From contig NZ_FOTW01000017.1 in NCBI RefSeq assembly GCF_900114705.1, positions 124,001 to 188,000 on the forward strand: DNA of 64,000 nucleotides, given 5' to 3'. The translations under genes were made by a program, and so were the position numbers. A model generated the notes under the pieces. It worked only from the letters and a program-made list of their open reading frames with translations, was not told the DNA's origin and made no database searches. The DNA comes from Rugamonas rubra. Lineage in GTDB: Bacteria; Pseudomonadota; Gammaproteobacteria; Burkholderiales; Burkholderiaceae_D. How positions within the stretch are numbered: the stretch's first letter is position 1; the number at the start of each line of letters is the position of its first letter. Below are positions 26,001-34,834 of this stretch, piece by piece.

Positions 26001-27569
26001 GAACACCAGCGCGGCGTCATCGATGGCGGCGCCGTCGCCGAAGCGCAGCGCGGTGCAGGCGTTGACGATGCTGTGCGCGTTGACCTCGCGCAGCGCCACC
26101 TTCTGCGCCAGCACCACCTGGTTCTCGGCCGGCAGCGCCAGCAGGAAGGCGCGCAGCACGATCTCGTCGAGCAGCGCCGGCTGGTCGAGCACGCGGCGCA
26201 CCAGCTCGGCCACACTGTTGACGTGCTGGTGGAACTTGCCGGCGCCGTCCAGGTGCAGGTAGACCACGCGCGCGCCGGTGGCAGCCAGCGCCGTCAACGC
26301 GTCGGACGGGAAGGGTTCGCCGCTGCCCTCGGCCATGTGGGCCAGCACCAGCATGGTGTTGCCGCCCAGCGAGGCGGCGTTGCGCACGATGCGCCCGGCG
26401 GTGCGGCGCGCCATGAACTGGACGGCGGCCAGGCTGCTGGTCTCGTCGCAGCAATGCAACTTCATCTGCGCGCCCAACTCGGCGATCAGCGCGTTGTAGT
26501 CGATGCCGGCGGCGACGCGCAAGGCGCCGCCCTCGAGCCGGCTGGCCTCGTTCAATTCAGGAATCAGGCGGATGTCGGCGAACAGCCTGGTCGGCGCGAA
26601 CTCGTCCTTGTAGATGCCGAACGAGGTGTTGCCGTGCACCAGGCGCAGGCGGCTGCCGCGCGCGCCGTGCATCAGGTGGGCCAACTCGTCGAGCGTGAGC
26701 GGGGTGCGCCAGCTCTGCCCGCCGCCGTGGGCGCTGACCGGCTGGGCCGGGCCGCGCGCCCGTGGCGGGAAGGGGATCGCCACGTTGGCCGGCAGCTGGG
26801 CGGCGCAGCCGTCGTCCTCCAGGCATTTCATGCGGTGTTTCTCGTCCTCGGCGGTCCAGTCGGAGGCGAAGGTCTTCATTCCGGTGAGGATGGCGCGGTA
26901 GCCGGTGCAGCGGCAGATGTTGCCGTCGAAGCTGTCCTCGATCTCCTTCTTGGTGGCCTGCGGATGGTTGACGATGAACTCGGACATGTTCATCACGAAG
27001 CCCACGCTGCAGTAGCCGCACTGGCTGCCGTTGTTGAGGGCCAACCGGTGCGCCACCGGGTTCATGCCGGCGTGCTCGACCTCGGACGGGTGCTCGGCCA
27101 CGGCGCGCAGCTGCAGGCTGGCGCCGCTCTGCGGCAGGTCGCGCGCCTGCGCCACCGCCTCGGCCACCTGGGCGCGCTTGTCCTGCGCCTGCTGCTGCGC
27201 CTCGGCCAGCGCCGGCACCGGCGCCAGGCCAATGGCCGCGCCGCCGCGCGAGGCGGTGGCGGCGTGCAGCAGGAACTCGGGATTCGGCTTGCGCACGGCG
27301 CCCGTGCCCTCGACCGTGGTGACCACCTGGCCGCCCAGCGCGCACACCGGCCGCAGGCAGGAGTTGATGGCGCGGTGCTGCGGCTGCTCGCCGTCCCAGT
27401 GCGACAGGATCACCGTGCAGCCGCCGCAGCCGCCCTGGCCGCAGGGCTTCTTCGGCCCGGCCAGCGCCACCTCGGGCGAGCGCAGATAGTCGATCAGCAG
27501 CAGATCGGGCGAGGGGTTGTGCAGTTGGACCAGCTTGCCGTTCAGGTAGAAGGAGACGTCGTTGCTCAT
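23028..27569 (-). CDS. Single-chain xanthine dehydrogenase-like molybdo-flavoenzyme
   Basis: A 1513-residue protein with all domains of the xanthine dehydrogenase/aldehyde oxidase family in one chain. A plant-type 2Fe-2S cluster has Cys 43, 48, 51 and 71; a second cluster has Cys 184, 187, 219 and 221 (SQCGYCSVGF, NICRCTGYR). An FAD domain spans about 285-600 and a molybdopterin domain about 640-1490. The Mo domain keeps GGAFGGKTEP, TAFRAFGDVQG (substrate Arg) and KEVGEPPLVLA (catalytic Glu). Most bacteria split these domains into XdhA/XdhB, so the fusion is eukaryote-like. There is also an Ala/Gln-rich insertion of roughly 60-70 residues between the two Fe-S clusters. No xdhC chaperone is adjacent. 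Purine oxidation is likely but the substrate is unproven. Confidence 0.9.
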   Translation of the reverse strand: MSNDVSFYLNGKLVQLHNPSPDLLLIDYLRSPEVALAGPKKPCGQGGCGGCTVILSHWDGEQPQHRAINSCLRPVCALGGQVVTTVEGTGAVRKPNPEFLLHAATASRGGAAIGLAPVPALAEAQQQAQDKRAQVAEAVAQARDLPQSGASLQLRAVAEHPSEVEHAGMNPVAHRLALNNGSQCGYCSVGFVMNMSEFIVNHPQATKKEIEDSFDGNICRCTGYRAILTGMKTFASDWTAEDEKHRMKCLEDDGCAAQLPANVAIPFPPRARGPAQPVSAHGGGQSWRTPLTLDELAHLMHGARGSRLRLVHGNTSFGIYKDEFAPTRLFADIRLIPELNEASRLEGGALRVAAGIDYNALIAELGAQMKLHCCDETSSLAAVQFMARRTAGRIVRNAASLGGNTMLVLAHMAEGSGEPFPSDALTALAATGARVVYLHLDGAGKFHQHVNSVAELVRRVLDQPALLDEIVLRAFLLALPAENQVVLAQKVALREVNAHSIVNACTALRFGDGAAIDDAALVFGGIAPYPWHAAATEAALRGQTLALDQLPALSAVLEQEVRAELQLWAARMHGLPSEGFTDEYRVQLALAFFYKAVVNALPQRGVEVPPQIASSGEITWGKWPVSDGRQHYATQDFKRPVAQPYIKITAMYQASGQLHYTQELAAPPRTLNAAFVQSKRALGNYHFAVPGKAGAATLAELREHLSRHDANFVDLITHHNIKNGGINLQGMGMDQPLLAEQMVSYVGQAIALVLADTEQQAAALAEYVTAHCVGYTDVDWPAPWNRPVTTLEDAIRIGSVFPDSPKSASYVSHIWKITRPGSNFDWTSAKQPLDRDIVVRDTAISGAGCLVVESSQLNGGQVHFYMETQAVIAEPGDQGRITIRPSTQSPMEMHQTTAMALGVAYHQVDVKVVSVGGAFGGKTEPTRFVVGPAAVAAKAVKRPVRLAMPRDQDTGMIGKRHAFYGQYQIAVDQGLQNPADKGIIRGFQTKMWGDGGAFYDCSFIVSNCIQLRADNAYRVANFENQIDVCRTNTAPSTAFRAFGDVQGKNIIENAVDDAAFALGMSAEEMREKNLYERGDVTPFGQALSYCYMRQVWDYLKEVCKYEEKKAAVEEFNRNNTWRKRGLALVPVKYGSGYNWQQLEQAAAIVVVNQADGTLVIHQGGVEMGQGLATQVLQVAAYVMGIPMDLIHVEGPRTSITPNPTSSGASTGTPYNCEAVKQTCQDLRGRLLEFAYQQRNDNGNQWCVDQGIDFWNHGEQGWAATVTNAQGRTALIWQNLIQLAYAKRVNLIASFTAKIRGGGVPIPCMTFKPQDQQPNPYGIERDATAVLGGGVDSFVGFTYSAACSVTEVDVLTGEVKILSSDIVYDIGWSLNPAIDVGQVEGAFVQGVGYLLTEKLVFEQEGEEQGRLNTTNTWRYKVPATTCIPLEMNVHLFPRNAKSVAGIPDDPHDIFSSKEVGEPPLVLANSVFFAVKAAVRASRLERGLDGLFRLDAPATVQEVRRACEVSTADLK

Positions 27570-27801
27570 GGTGGTGGATTCCGGGCTAGAAGTGCGGGAC
27601 AGGGAAGGAGAACAGGGCCGGTGGCGCGGACGAAGTCGTCATACACAAGCGGCAATCATTCAATTCGGAAATAAATATACGCGAACAGCCCGCGCGAATA
27701 TACGCGAATTGTCACACTGGGGGGGCGGGGCGACGCGGTAGCAATGGCGGGAGGAACGGAAAAGCGGGGCGGATGATGAGGCGAGAAGCGGGGAGGCGGA
27801 A

Positions 27802-28104
27802 TCAGGCGAAACGAGGCGAGGCGGAGATGTTGCCGAGCGGACGGGCGAAGCGCCGGGCGGCGGCGCAGGCGCGCGTTCGCGCCCGGCCGAGACCGCCGTC
27901 GGCGGCGCCCTCCTCCCGCTGCGGCAGGGCCGGCACGGCGGCGCGCTGCGGCGGCGGTTCCGGCTCGTCCAGCGGCGCGCTGTGCCACATGCGCAGGAAG
28001 CGTTGATAGGCGGGCTGACCGGCCGGTCGATCGGCGGGTTGAGCGGCGGGCGGCCGGGCCACGGCGGGCGCCGCCGTCGTCACGGTTGACGTTGCGTCTT
28101 GCAT
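27802..28104 (-). CDS. Small Ala/Pro/Arg-rich protein of unknown function
   Basis: A 100-residue frame starting MQDATSTVTTAAPAVARPP with a near-perfect GGAGG five bases before the ATG. The first 40 residues are Ala/Pro-rich; then comes a short ordered-looking segment (YQRFLRMWHSAPLDEPEPPP), then an Arg/Ala-rich tail. No family recognised. The strong RBS and the YQRFLRMWHSAP segment argue for a real gene. The tail composition, in a very GC-rich stretch, is also what a chance frame would give, so the 3' end is less sure. Confidence 0.45.
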   Translation of the reverse strand: MQDATSTVTTAAPAVARPPAAQPADRPAGQPAYQRFLRMWHSAPLDEPEPPPQRAAVPALPQREEGAADGGLGRARTRACAAARRFARPLGNISASPRFA

Positions 28105-28146
28105 ACTACCTCCATCGGTTGTCGAATCGAGGCGCGCGGGACGGGC

Positions 28147-28172
28147 AAAAAAAAAGCCCGCTGGGGGCGGGC
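28147..28172 (-). terminator. Intrinsic terminator of the glutathione transferase gene
   Basis: On the minus strand GCCCGC, loop CCCCA, GCGGGC is followed by nine T. It lies about 100 bases after the GST stop. Confidence 0.9.
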
Positions 28173-28271
28173 AAAGTCCAAAACTAGGGATCTCCTGAAA
28201 GAGACAGCCCCACTATACGAACTTTGCGCGCCGCCTTCTGTGCGCCAACTAACACAGGCGAAAATGACTGC

Positions 28272-28889
28272 TTACCAGACCGGGATGGTCTTCTTCCAGG
28301 CATCGAGCTGCTGCACGCGGCCGAACCAGGCCATGATGTTGGCGTACTCGGCGAGCGGCAGCTTGGCCTGCTCCAGGTACATCAGCGGCGCCGCCACGGC
28401 GAAATCGGCCAGGCTGAGGCTGTCGCCGATGATCCATTGGCGCTGAGCAAGATGTCCGTTTAGCACAGTAGCATATTCGGCAATATCCCGCTCGCCACGG
28501 GCCAATTCCACCGGGTCGGCCGGGCCGGCGCCGACCATGCCCTTCCAGATGCGTTCCCAGGTCAGCACGCTGAGCGCCGGCGAGAAGTGCTGGCAGGCCC
28601 AGAACATCCAGCGGTTGATGTCGGCGCGGGTGCGCAAGTCCTGCGGGTAGAGGGTCTGGCCCGGCGTTTTGTCGGCCAGGTATTGCATGATGGCGCAGGA
28701 CTCCCACAGCAGGAAGTCGCCGTCCTGCAGCACGGGGATTTTGCTGTTGGGGTTCAATTCGACCAGGCGGCGGCGGTCCTCCTCGCTCATCAGGTTGACT
28801 TCGGTCAGCTCCAGCGGGAAGTCGAGGGCGATGGCGGTCATCAACACGCGGCGGGCGTTGGACGAAACGGGGTGGTGGAATAGGCGCAT
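28272..28889 (-). CDS. Glutathione S-transferase family protein
   Basis: A 205-residue cytosolic protein. The N-terminal thioredoxin-fold domain (about 1-78) starts MRLFHHPVSSNARRVLM and has the cis-proline and gamma-Glu site in NSKIPVLQDGDFLLWESCAI. The all-helical C-terminal domain (about 90-200) contains WIIGDSLSLADFAVAAPLMY, the N-capping motif of the family. A Ser near residue 9 is the probable glutathione-activating residue. The substrate is unknown. It is followed by its own terminator. Confidence 0.92.
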   Translation of the reverse strand: MRLFHHPVSSNARRVLMTAIALDFPLELTEVNLMSEEDRRRLVELNPNSKIPVLQDGDFLLWESCAIMQYLADKTPGQTLYPQDLRTRADINRWMFWACQHFSPALSVLTWERIWKGMVGAGPADPVELARGERDIAEYATVLNGHLAQRQWIIGDSLSLADFAVAAPLMYLEQAKLPLAEYANIMAWFGRVQQLDAWKKTIPVW

Positions 28890-28950
28890 TTTGTGGGCTC
28901 CGGTGGGTCAGTGAGGAGTCCATCGTAAGCCGCGCCGTTGTCAGTTTCTG

Positions 28951-29646
28951 TCAGGAGTCTTCGCGGATGTTTTGCTCGACGCGCCAGACCTTGAGCAGCT
29001 CGTGGCGGCGCGCCGGATAGCGGTGCCCGGTCGACTCGACGCTGGCGATGCGGTCGATGCGGAAGTGGCGGTTGGCGGCGCGCAACTCGCACCAGGCGGC
29101 GAGCAAACGGCGGCCCTCCAGGAAGGCCAGCGCGAACGGCCAAACGTAGCGCTCGGAGGCGTTGCCGTTCTCGTCGCAGTAGCCGATGCGCAGGCGGTGC
29201 TGGTGGCGGATCGCCTCGCGCACCGGGCGGACGAACTGGTCGCTGCCGTCGCTGGGCAGCAGGCCGAGCGGCACCCACAGGCTGGTCTCGGCCATGTCGT
29301 CGCGCAGGTCCTTGGGGGTGGCGGCGGCGATCTTGGCCAGCGCGTTGCTGGCCGCCTGGGCCAGCGCCTCGTCGCCCTGGCGGCGCACCCAGCGCGCGCC
29401 CAGCACCAGCGCCTCGAGCTCGTCGGCGCCGAACATCAGCGGCGGCAGGAAGAAGCCGCTCTTGAGCAGGTAGCCGACGCCGGCCTCGCCCTCGACCGGC
29501 GCGCCCATGCCGGCCAGGGTTTGGATGTCGCGGTAGATGGTGCGCTCGGACACACCGAGCTGCTCGGCCAGGCGCGCCGCCGTGACCGGGCGGCGGTAGC
29601 CGCGCAGCGCATCCATCAACTGGAACAGGCGGCCGGTTCGGCTCAT
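28951..29646 (-). CDS. YafY-type HTH/WYL transcriptional regulator
   Basis: A 231-residue regulator: N-terminal HTH_11 domain (LFQLMDALRGYRRPVTAARL, SERTIYRDIQTL; about 5-55) and a C-terminal WYL region (about 135-225) with RIGYCDENGNASERYVWPFA and LLAAWCELRAANRHFRIDRI. WYL proteins sense ligands or nucleic acid and control stress or defence genes. It lies 61 bases upstream of the GST gene on the same strand and may control it. Confidence 0.9.
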   Translation of the reverse strand: MSRTGRLFQLMDALRGYRRPVTAARLAEQLGVSERTIYRDIQTLAGMGAPVEGEAGVGYLLKSGFFLPPLMFGADELEALVLGARWVRRQGDEALAQAASNALAKIAAATPKDLRDDMAETSLWVPLGLLPSDGSDQFVRPVREAIRHQHRLRIGYCDENGNASERYVWPFALAFLEGRRLLAAWCELRAANRHFRIDRIASVESTGHRYPARRHELLKVWRVEQNIREDS

Positions 29647-29774
29647 GGGTGCTCTCTCATACGGGTGGGGTGGAGGGGCCGCGTGGCCGACGATGCCGGC
29701 GCGCGGCCTAGCATTGTGCGGGCTGTCGGGCGCGCGCGCAAGCCCTTCCGGCGCGGGCCTAAACCCGTAAGAAA

Positions 29775-29804
29775 GGGGTCTGACCCCGTACGGGGTCAGA
29801 CCCC
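29775..29804. repeat. REP-like palindrome, family A, copy 5
   Basis: A 30-base perfect palindrome identical to copy 2 (GGGGTCTGACCCC, GTAC, GGGGTCAGACCCC). It is just downstream of eutC. Confidence 0.9.
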
Positions 29805-29836
29805 GGCCGTGGTCGATTTGGGGGGGCGGGGTGGGC

Positions 29837-30775
29837 TCAGTCCAGGTCGAGCAGGAAGTTGCGCTGCGGCGCGGCGAGCGCGCCGTCGGCGCCGCCCGTT
29901 TCGTCCTTCAGCGCCACGCCGGACAGTTGGCGCAGGCGCGACTGCTCGAGAAGGTAGTGCAGCTTGTAGGCGGCCTCCTCGTAGCGCAGGCCGGCCGGGC
30001 GCACGTTGGAGATGCAGTTGCGGCTGGCGTCGGTCAGGCCCACCTGCGGTGCCCAGGTCAGGTACAGGCCCATGCTGTCGGGCGAACTGAGGCCGGGCCG
30101 CTCGCCCACCAGCACCACCACGGCGCGCGCGCCGAGCAGCTGGCCGACCTCGTCGCCCACCGCCACCCGGCCCTGGTCGACCAGCGCCAGCGGCGCCAGC
30201 GACCACTGCTCGGCGGCCAGCCGCGCCAGCATCACGCGCAGGAAGGGCAGCGCGTTCTGCTCGATGGCCAGCGCCGACAGGCCGTCGGCGATGACGAAGG
30301 CCAGGTCGTAGCCGGCGCCGGCCACCGCCCCGTCCGGCCCGGTGCGCCGCACCCCGGCCGAAGCCGCATCGTCGCCGCCCTGCCCCGGCGCCGGCGCCGC
30401 GCCGTGCGCCTGCAGCAGGCGGCGCGAGGGCTCGTCCAGGCGCCGCCCCAAATCGGGCCGCTGCAGGTAGACGTGGCGGTTCTGCGCCGCGCTGTGCAGC
30501 GCCAGGCAGGGCAGGCCGCTGTCGGCCGTCAGCGCGGCGGCCAGCGCGGCGTGGTCGAGCGGCAGGTGCACGGCGTCGCGCGCGCGCGCGTGGGCCAGCT
30601 GGAAGTCCAGCTGCGGCGCCGTCGGCAGGCTCACGCCGCTGCGCCCCAGCGCGATGCGCGCCGCCGTGAACCGGCGCAGCGCCTGCCAGGGGTTGGCCGT
30701 CACCACCTCGTCGCGCGCCGCCGCGCCGTCCCGCTGCTCCTGGTGACCTGTCTTGTCCTTGTCGTGTTGGCTCAT
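29837..30775 (-). CDS. eutC: Ethanolamine ammonia-lyase small subunit
   Basis: Small subunit of the adenosylcobalamin-dependent enzyme that splits ethanolamine to acetaldehyde and ammonia. The 312 residues contain the cobalamin/EutB contact motifs [38 protein letters not shown] and [20 protein letters not shown]. The N-terminal 30 residues are hydrophilic and variable, as usual. It starts 14 bases after eutB ends. No microcompartment shell genes are present, so acetaldehyde would be handled in the cytosol. Confidence 0.95.
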   Translation of the reverse strand: MSQHDKDKTGHQEQRDGAAARDEVVTANPWQALRRFTAARIALGRSGVSLPTAPQLDFQLAHARARDAVHLPLDHAALAAALTADSGLPCLALHSAAQNRHVYLQRPDLGRRLDEPSRRLLQAHGAAPAPGQGGDDAASAGVRRTGPDGAVAGAGYDLAFVIADGLSALAIEQNALPFLRVMLARLAAEQWSLAPLALVDQGRVAVGDEVGQLLGARAVVVLVGERPGLSSPDSMGLYLTWAPQVGLTDASRNCISNVRPAGLRYEEAAYKLHYLLEQSRLRQLSGVALKDETGGADGALAAPQRNFLLDLD

Positions 30776-30788
30776 GCCGGTCGTCTCC

Positions 30789-32180
30789 TCAGGCCAACCG
30801 CAGCAGGGCGTTGTGGAAGGCCGGCGGCAGCGCCGTGCCCAGCGTGACGTAGTCGTCGCGGGTGAAGATCTCCATCTCCTTGAGCCAGGCGGCGAACTCC
30901 GGCGCCGGCTGCAGGCCCAGCACGCGGCGCGCGTACAGGGCGTCGTGGAAGGAGGTGGTCTGGTAGTTGAGCATGATGTCGTCCGAGCCGGGGATGCCCA
31001 TGACGAAGGTGCAGCCGGCCGTGCCCAACAGGGTCAGCAGGATGTCCATGTCGTTCTGGTCGGCCTCGGCGTGGTTGGTGTAGCAGACGTCGCAGCCCAT
31101 CGGCAGGCCGAGCAGCTTGGCGCAGAAGTGGTCCTCCAGGCCGGCGCGGATGATCTGCTTGCCGTCGTACAGGTACTCGGGGCCGATGAAGCCGACCACC
31201 GAGTTGACCAGCAGCGGCTTGAACTTGCGCGCCACCGCGTAGGCGCGCACCTCGCAGGTTTGCTGGTCGACGCCGTGGTGGGCGTTGGCCGACAAGGCGC
31301 TGCCCTGCCCCGTCTCGAAGTACATCACGTTGTCGCCCACCGTGCCGCGGCCCAGCGACAGCGCGGCCTGGCGCGACTCGTCGAGCAGCGCCAGGTTGAT
31401 GCCGAAGCTGGCGTTGGCCGCCTCGGTGCCGGCGATCGACTGGAACACCAGGTCGACCGGCGCGCCGCGCTCGATGGCGGCGATGGTGTTGGTGACGTGG
31501 GTCAGCACGCAGGACTGGGTGGGGATGCCGTAGCGGGCGATGATCTCGTCGAGCATGCTGACGATGCGCACCACCTGCGGCACGTTGTCGGTGGCCGGGT
31601 TGATGCCGATGACGGCGTCGCCGCTGCCGTACAGCAGGCCGTCGAGCACGCTGGCGGCAATGCCGCTGGCGTCGTCGGTCGGGTGGTTCGGCTGCAGCCG
31701 GGTCGACATGCGGCCGGCCAGGCCAATGGTGTTGCGGAAGCGCGTCACCACGCGGCACTTCTTGGCCACCAGGATCAGGTCCTGGATGCGCATGATCTTC
31801 GACACCGCCGCCGCCATCTCCGGCGTGACGCCGGGCGCCACGGCGGCCAGCACCAGCTCGTCGACGGCGTCGCCCAGCAGCCAGTTGCGGAAGTCGCCGA
31901 CGGTCAGGTGGGCGATGCGGGCGAAGGCCACCTTGTCGTGCTCGTCGATGATCAGGCGGCTGACCTCGTCGTCCTCGTAGGGCACCAGCAGCTGGTTGAG
32001 GAACACCGTCAGCGGCAGCTCGGCCAGCGCCATCTGCGCCGCCACGCGCTCCTCGACGCTGGCCGCCGCCAGGCCGGCCAGGTAGTCGCCGGAACGGGCC
32101 GGGCTGGCCTTGGCCATCAAATCCTTCAGGTCGCGGAACTGGTAGGTCCGGCTGCCCACGCTATGTGCGAAACTACTCAT
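30789..32180 (-). CDS. eutB: Ethanolamine ammonia-lyase large subunit
   Basis: Catalytic TIM-barrel subunit of the B12-dependent lyase, 463 residues, the usual length. It shows [44 protein letters not shown] and [19 protein letters not shown], which build the ethanolamine pocket (conserved Glu/Asp/Gln). The start is the ATG of [20 protein letters not shown]. It is followed closely by eutC; upstream, a 198-base gap holds a degenerate family A repeat and separates it from the porin. Confidence 0.96.
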   Translation of the reverse strand: MSSFAHSVGSRTYQFRDLKDLMAKASPARSGDYLAGLAAASVEERVAAQMALAELPLTVFLNQLLVPYEDDEVSRLIIDEHDKVAFARIAHLTVGDFRNWLLGDAVDELVLAAVAPGVTPEMAAAVSKIMRIQDLILVAKKCRVVTRFRNTIGLAGRMSTRLQPNHPTDDASGIAASVLDGLLYGSGDAVIGINPATDNVPQVVRIVSMLDEIIARYGIPTQSCVLTHVTNTIAAIERGAPVDLVFQSIAGTEAANASFGINLALLDESRQAALSLGRGTVGDNVMYFETGQGSALSANAHHGVDQQTCEVRAYAVARKFKPLLVNSVVGFIGPEYLYDGKQIIRAGLEDHFCAKLLGLPMGCDVCYTNHAEADQNDMDILLTLLGTAGCTFVMGIPGSDDIMLNYQTTSFHDALYARRVLGLQPAPEFAAWLKEMEIFTRDDYVTLGTALPPAFHNALLRLA

Positions 32181-32264
32181 CGTTGCTGCCTCCCGGCCGT
32201 CGGCTGTAGTGCCACGGCTCTGTTTTCGAGTCTCTCACAAAACCGGCGCGGCGGGTGATGCCCG

Positions 32265-32350
32265 CCGCAACCCCGCACCCCGATCCGCTGCGGTCGGGAT
32301 CAGACTCCCCGCCTTGGCGCCGTACGGGGTCTGACCCCTTTTCTTGCGGG
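32265..32350. repeat. REP-like element, family A, degenerate copy 6
   Basis: Outer arms AACCCCGCA and TGCGGGGTT enclose a decayed left core (GGGATCAGACTCCCC) and an intact right core (GGGGTCTGACCCC) ending near 32338. It lies between the porin and eutB. Confidence 0.7.
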
Positions 32351-32378
32351 GTTGAGCCGGCACTACTCGTCAGCGCGC

Positions 32379-33233
32379 TTAAAAATTGCGCGTCGCGACC
32401 ACCTGCAGGCGCGTCTTGACCACGTTGCGGCTGCTGCCGTCGGCGTCGAAGAAGGTCCACAGCGGGGTGCCGTTCTTGCTGGCGTCACCGCTGTTGTAGA
32501 CCGCCGCCGCCGCCACGGCCCAGCTGTCCCAGGTCTTGGTCACGCCGACCTTGGCGTCGACGTAGTTGAAGGCGGCCAGGTTGCGCACGTTCTGCTTGCC
32601 GGCGTGCAGGTTGAGCGTCAGGCCCGGCGCCAGCTCGGGGTTCCAGTTGACTTCGCCGTACAAGGTGCCGCGCGTGTCGACCAGCTTGCCGCTGTAGGGG
32701 TCGACGGCGAAGCCGAACCAGCGCTTGCTCAACGTGACCCAGCCGTAGGCGTTGAAGCTGCCGATGTTCACGCCCAGCTTGGCGTCCTGGGTGTGGTACT
32801 TGATGTCCTCGCCGCCGGCCGCGTAGTGCGCGCCGGGATACCAGTAGGTGACCAGGCCGGCGTCGATGTTGCTGGTTTCGTTGAGCGGGTGGCGGTAGCC
32901 GCCGTAGACGTCGATCTCGGCGCCGCCGCCGTTGTTGTAGGCGGCGTGCGAGACGCCCGAGCCGAACAGGCCCAGGTAGAAGCCGCTGACGTGGACGAAG
33001 TCCAAGGTGGCCTGGGCGGTCGGCTTGCCCTGGCTTTGCGAGATGCCACGGAACAGGTAGTCCGACACCAGCGCGACGTTGCCGCTGTTGGTCCAGTCGA
33101 GGGCGGGCGGGGGCGCGGCGGCGGCCGGGGCCGGATCGGCCGCGCTGGCGGCGCCGGACAGTGCTGCCAGGGTGGCCAGCAGCACCGCTGCGGCGCGCTG
33201 TTTCAGCGGGAAGGTGGAGGCTGCGATCATCAT
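32379..33233 (-). CDS. TorF-family putative porin
   Basis: A 284-residue outer-membrane protein. A signal peptide (about 1-32, ending LSGAASAADPA) precedes the mature start with the TorF hallmark NVALVSDYLFRGISQSQGKP. Alternating strands follow, and the last residues are RLQVVATRNF with a terminal Phe, the BAM recognition signal. An Ala/Pro stretch (AAAAPPPALDW) follows the cleavage site. It lies between the ethanolamine permease and eutB on the same strand, which suggests it admits ethanolamine or a related amine through the outer membrane. That role is inferred only from context. Confidence 0.87.
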   Translation of the reverse strand: MMIAASTFPLKQRAAAVLLATLAALSGAASAADPAPAAAAPPPALDWTNSGNVALVSDYLFRGISQSQGKPTAQATLDFVHVSGFYLGLFGSGVSHAAYNNGGGAEIDVYGGYRHPLNETSNIDAGLVTYWYPGAHYAAGGEDIKYHTQDAKLGVNIGSFNAYGWVTLSKRWFGFAVDPYSGKLVDTRGTLYGEVNWNPELAPGLTLNLHAGKQNVRNLAAFNYVDAKVGVTKTWDSWAVAAAAVYNSGDASKNGTPLWTFFDADGSSRNVVKTRLQVVATRNF

Positions 33234-33268
33234 GTGGTCCTTTCGGTGGAGGTGGGGTCGGTGCGGGT

Positions 33269-34651
33269 TCAAACGGCGTCGTACAGCGCCAGCTCCTGGC
33301 GGCTGCGGCGGGTCGACAGGAAGAAGGCGTAGCCGCCGGCCATGAAGGCGGTGAACACGCCGAAGATCAGCGGGTTGTAGTAGATCATGGTGGCCATGCA
33401 GACGGCGGCGCCGGCCAGCGCGATGGCCGGGAACACCGGGTAGAACGGGGCGCGGAAGGGGCGCACCATGTCCGGCTCGCTGCGGCGCAGCTTGAACAGG
33501 CTGAGCATGCTGAGGATGTACATGGTGATGGCGCCGAACACCGACATGGTGACGATGTTGGCGGTCAACGTCTGGCCGCCGATCTTGATCAACTCGTCGC
33601 TGAAGATGGCGGCGATGCCGACCACGCCGCCGGCGATGATGGCGCGGTGCGGCGTGTGGAAGCGCGGGTGGATCTTGGCGAAGTAACGTGGCAGGTAGGC
33701 CTCGCGGGCCAGGGCGTAGATCTGCCGCGAGTAGCCCAGGATGATGCCGTGGAAGGAGGCGATCAAGCCGAACAGGCCGAGCCAGACCAGCATGTGCAGC
33801 CAGTTGCTGTTCTCGCCGACGATCGCCTTCATCGCCTGCGGCAGCGGGTCGTTGATGTTGGACAGCTTGGTCCAGTCGCCGGCGCCGCCGGCGAACACCA
33901 TCACGCCGATGGCCAGCAGCACCAGGGTGATGATGCCGGTGATGTAGGCGATGGGGATCGAGCGCTTGGGGTCCTTGGCCTCCTCGGCCGCCATGGCGAC
34001 GCCCTCGATGGCGAGGAAGAACCAGATGGCGAAGGGGATGGCGGCGAACATGCCGGGGATCGAGGCGATGCTGAAATTGTCGGCGCCGGACCAGCCGCCC
34101 TTGACGAAGTTGGCCATCGAAAAGCCGGGCGAGACCACGCCCATGAACACCAGCAGCTCGAATATGGCCAGCAGCGCCATCAACAGCTCGAAGCTGGCGG
34201 CGATCTGCACGCCGACGATGTTGAGCGTCATGAACACCAGGTAGGCGCCGACCGCAGCCGTCTTCGGATCGACGGCGGGGAACTGCACGTTGAGGTAGGC
34301 GCCGATGGCCAGCGCGATGGCCGGCGGGGCGAAGACGAACTCGATCAAGGTGGCCGCGCCGGCCAGGTAGCCGCCCAACGGGCCGAAGGCGCGCTTGCTG
34401 TAGGCGAAGGGGCCGCCGGCGTGCGGGATCGAGGTGGTCAGCTCGGTGAAGCTGAAGATGAAGGTGGTGTACATGGCGGCGATGAACAGCGCCGTGATGG
34501 TGAAGCCGAGCGTGCCGGCCGAGGCCCAGCCGTAGCTCCAGCCGAAGTATTCGCCCGAGATGACGAGGCCGACCGCGATGCCCCATAGTTGGACCGTGCC
34601 CAGCGTCTGCTGCAGCGCCGGCGCCGCGCCGGATGCCTGATGTGCTTTCAT
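33269..34651 (-). CDS. Ethanolamine permease (APC superfamily)
   Basis: A 460-residue inner-membrane transporter with about 12 helices. The ATG of MKAHQASGAAPALQ is chosen because the longer frame upstream is Arg-rich and lies in the divergent promoter. The sequences LGTVQLWGIAVGLVISGEYFGWSYGW, EGVAMAAEEAKDPKRSIPIA and the C-terminal region are typical of the ethanolamine permease (Eat) group. Located directly upstream of porin-eutB-eutC, it would bring ethanolamine into the cytoplasm. It is divergent from the AraC regulator across 183 bases. Confidence 0.92.
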   Translation of the reverse strand: MKAHQASGAAPALQQTLGTVQLWGIAVGLVISGEYFGWSYGWASAGTLGFTITALFIAAMYTTFIFSFTELTTSIPHAGGPFAYSKRAFGPLGGYLAGAATLIEFVFAPPAIALAIGAYLNVQFPAVDPKTAAVGAYLVFMTLNIVGVQIAASFELLMALLAIFELLVFMGVVSPGFSMANFVKGGWSGADNFSIASIPGMFAAIPFAIWFFLAIEGVAMAAEEAKDPKRSIPIAYITGIITLVLLAIGVMVFAGGAGDWTKLSNINDPLPQAMKAIVGENSNWLHMLVWLGLFGLIASFHGIILGYSRQIYALAREAYLPRYFAKIHPRFHTPHRAIIAGGVVGIAAIFSDELIKIGGQTLTANIVTMSVFGAITMYILSMLSLFKLRRSEPDMVRPFRAPFYPVFPAIALAGAAVCMATMIYYNPLIFGVFTAFMAGGYAFFLSTRRSRQELALYDAV

Positions 34652-34834
34652 TTTTTTCTCCAGTAAGAACAAACGTCGCCAAGGGCGCCGAGCTGTCGAG
34701 CCGACTCGGGGCAGGTATGGAAGTTGCAACGAATCGAGTATAGGAGTCCGGGCCGGCGCGACGTTATCGAAAATCGGCAAACTTGACGACAGCTGTGGCA
34801 GCGCGCAACAGGGCCTATTTCAGGAGGAAACAAC

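Noticed and set aside
23220..27674. 1484-codon open frame opposite the molybdoenzyme gene
   Set aside because: Exact antisense of the xanthine dehydrogenase-like gene, with repetitive composition and no RBS or family motif.
29700..29830. Possible rho-independent terminator in the family A palindrome after eutC
   Set aside because: The palindrome would fold, but there is no T-tract; it is one of seven dispersed repeats and was annotated as such.
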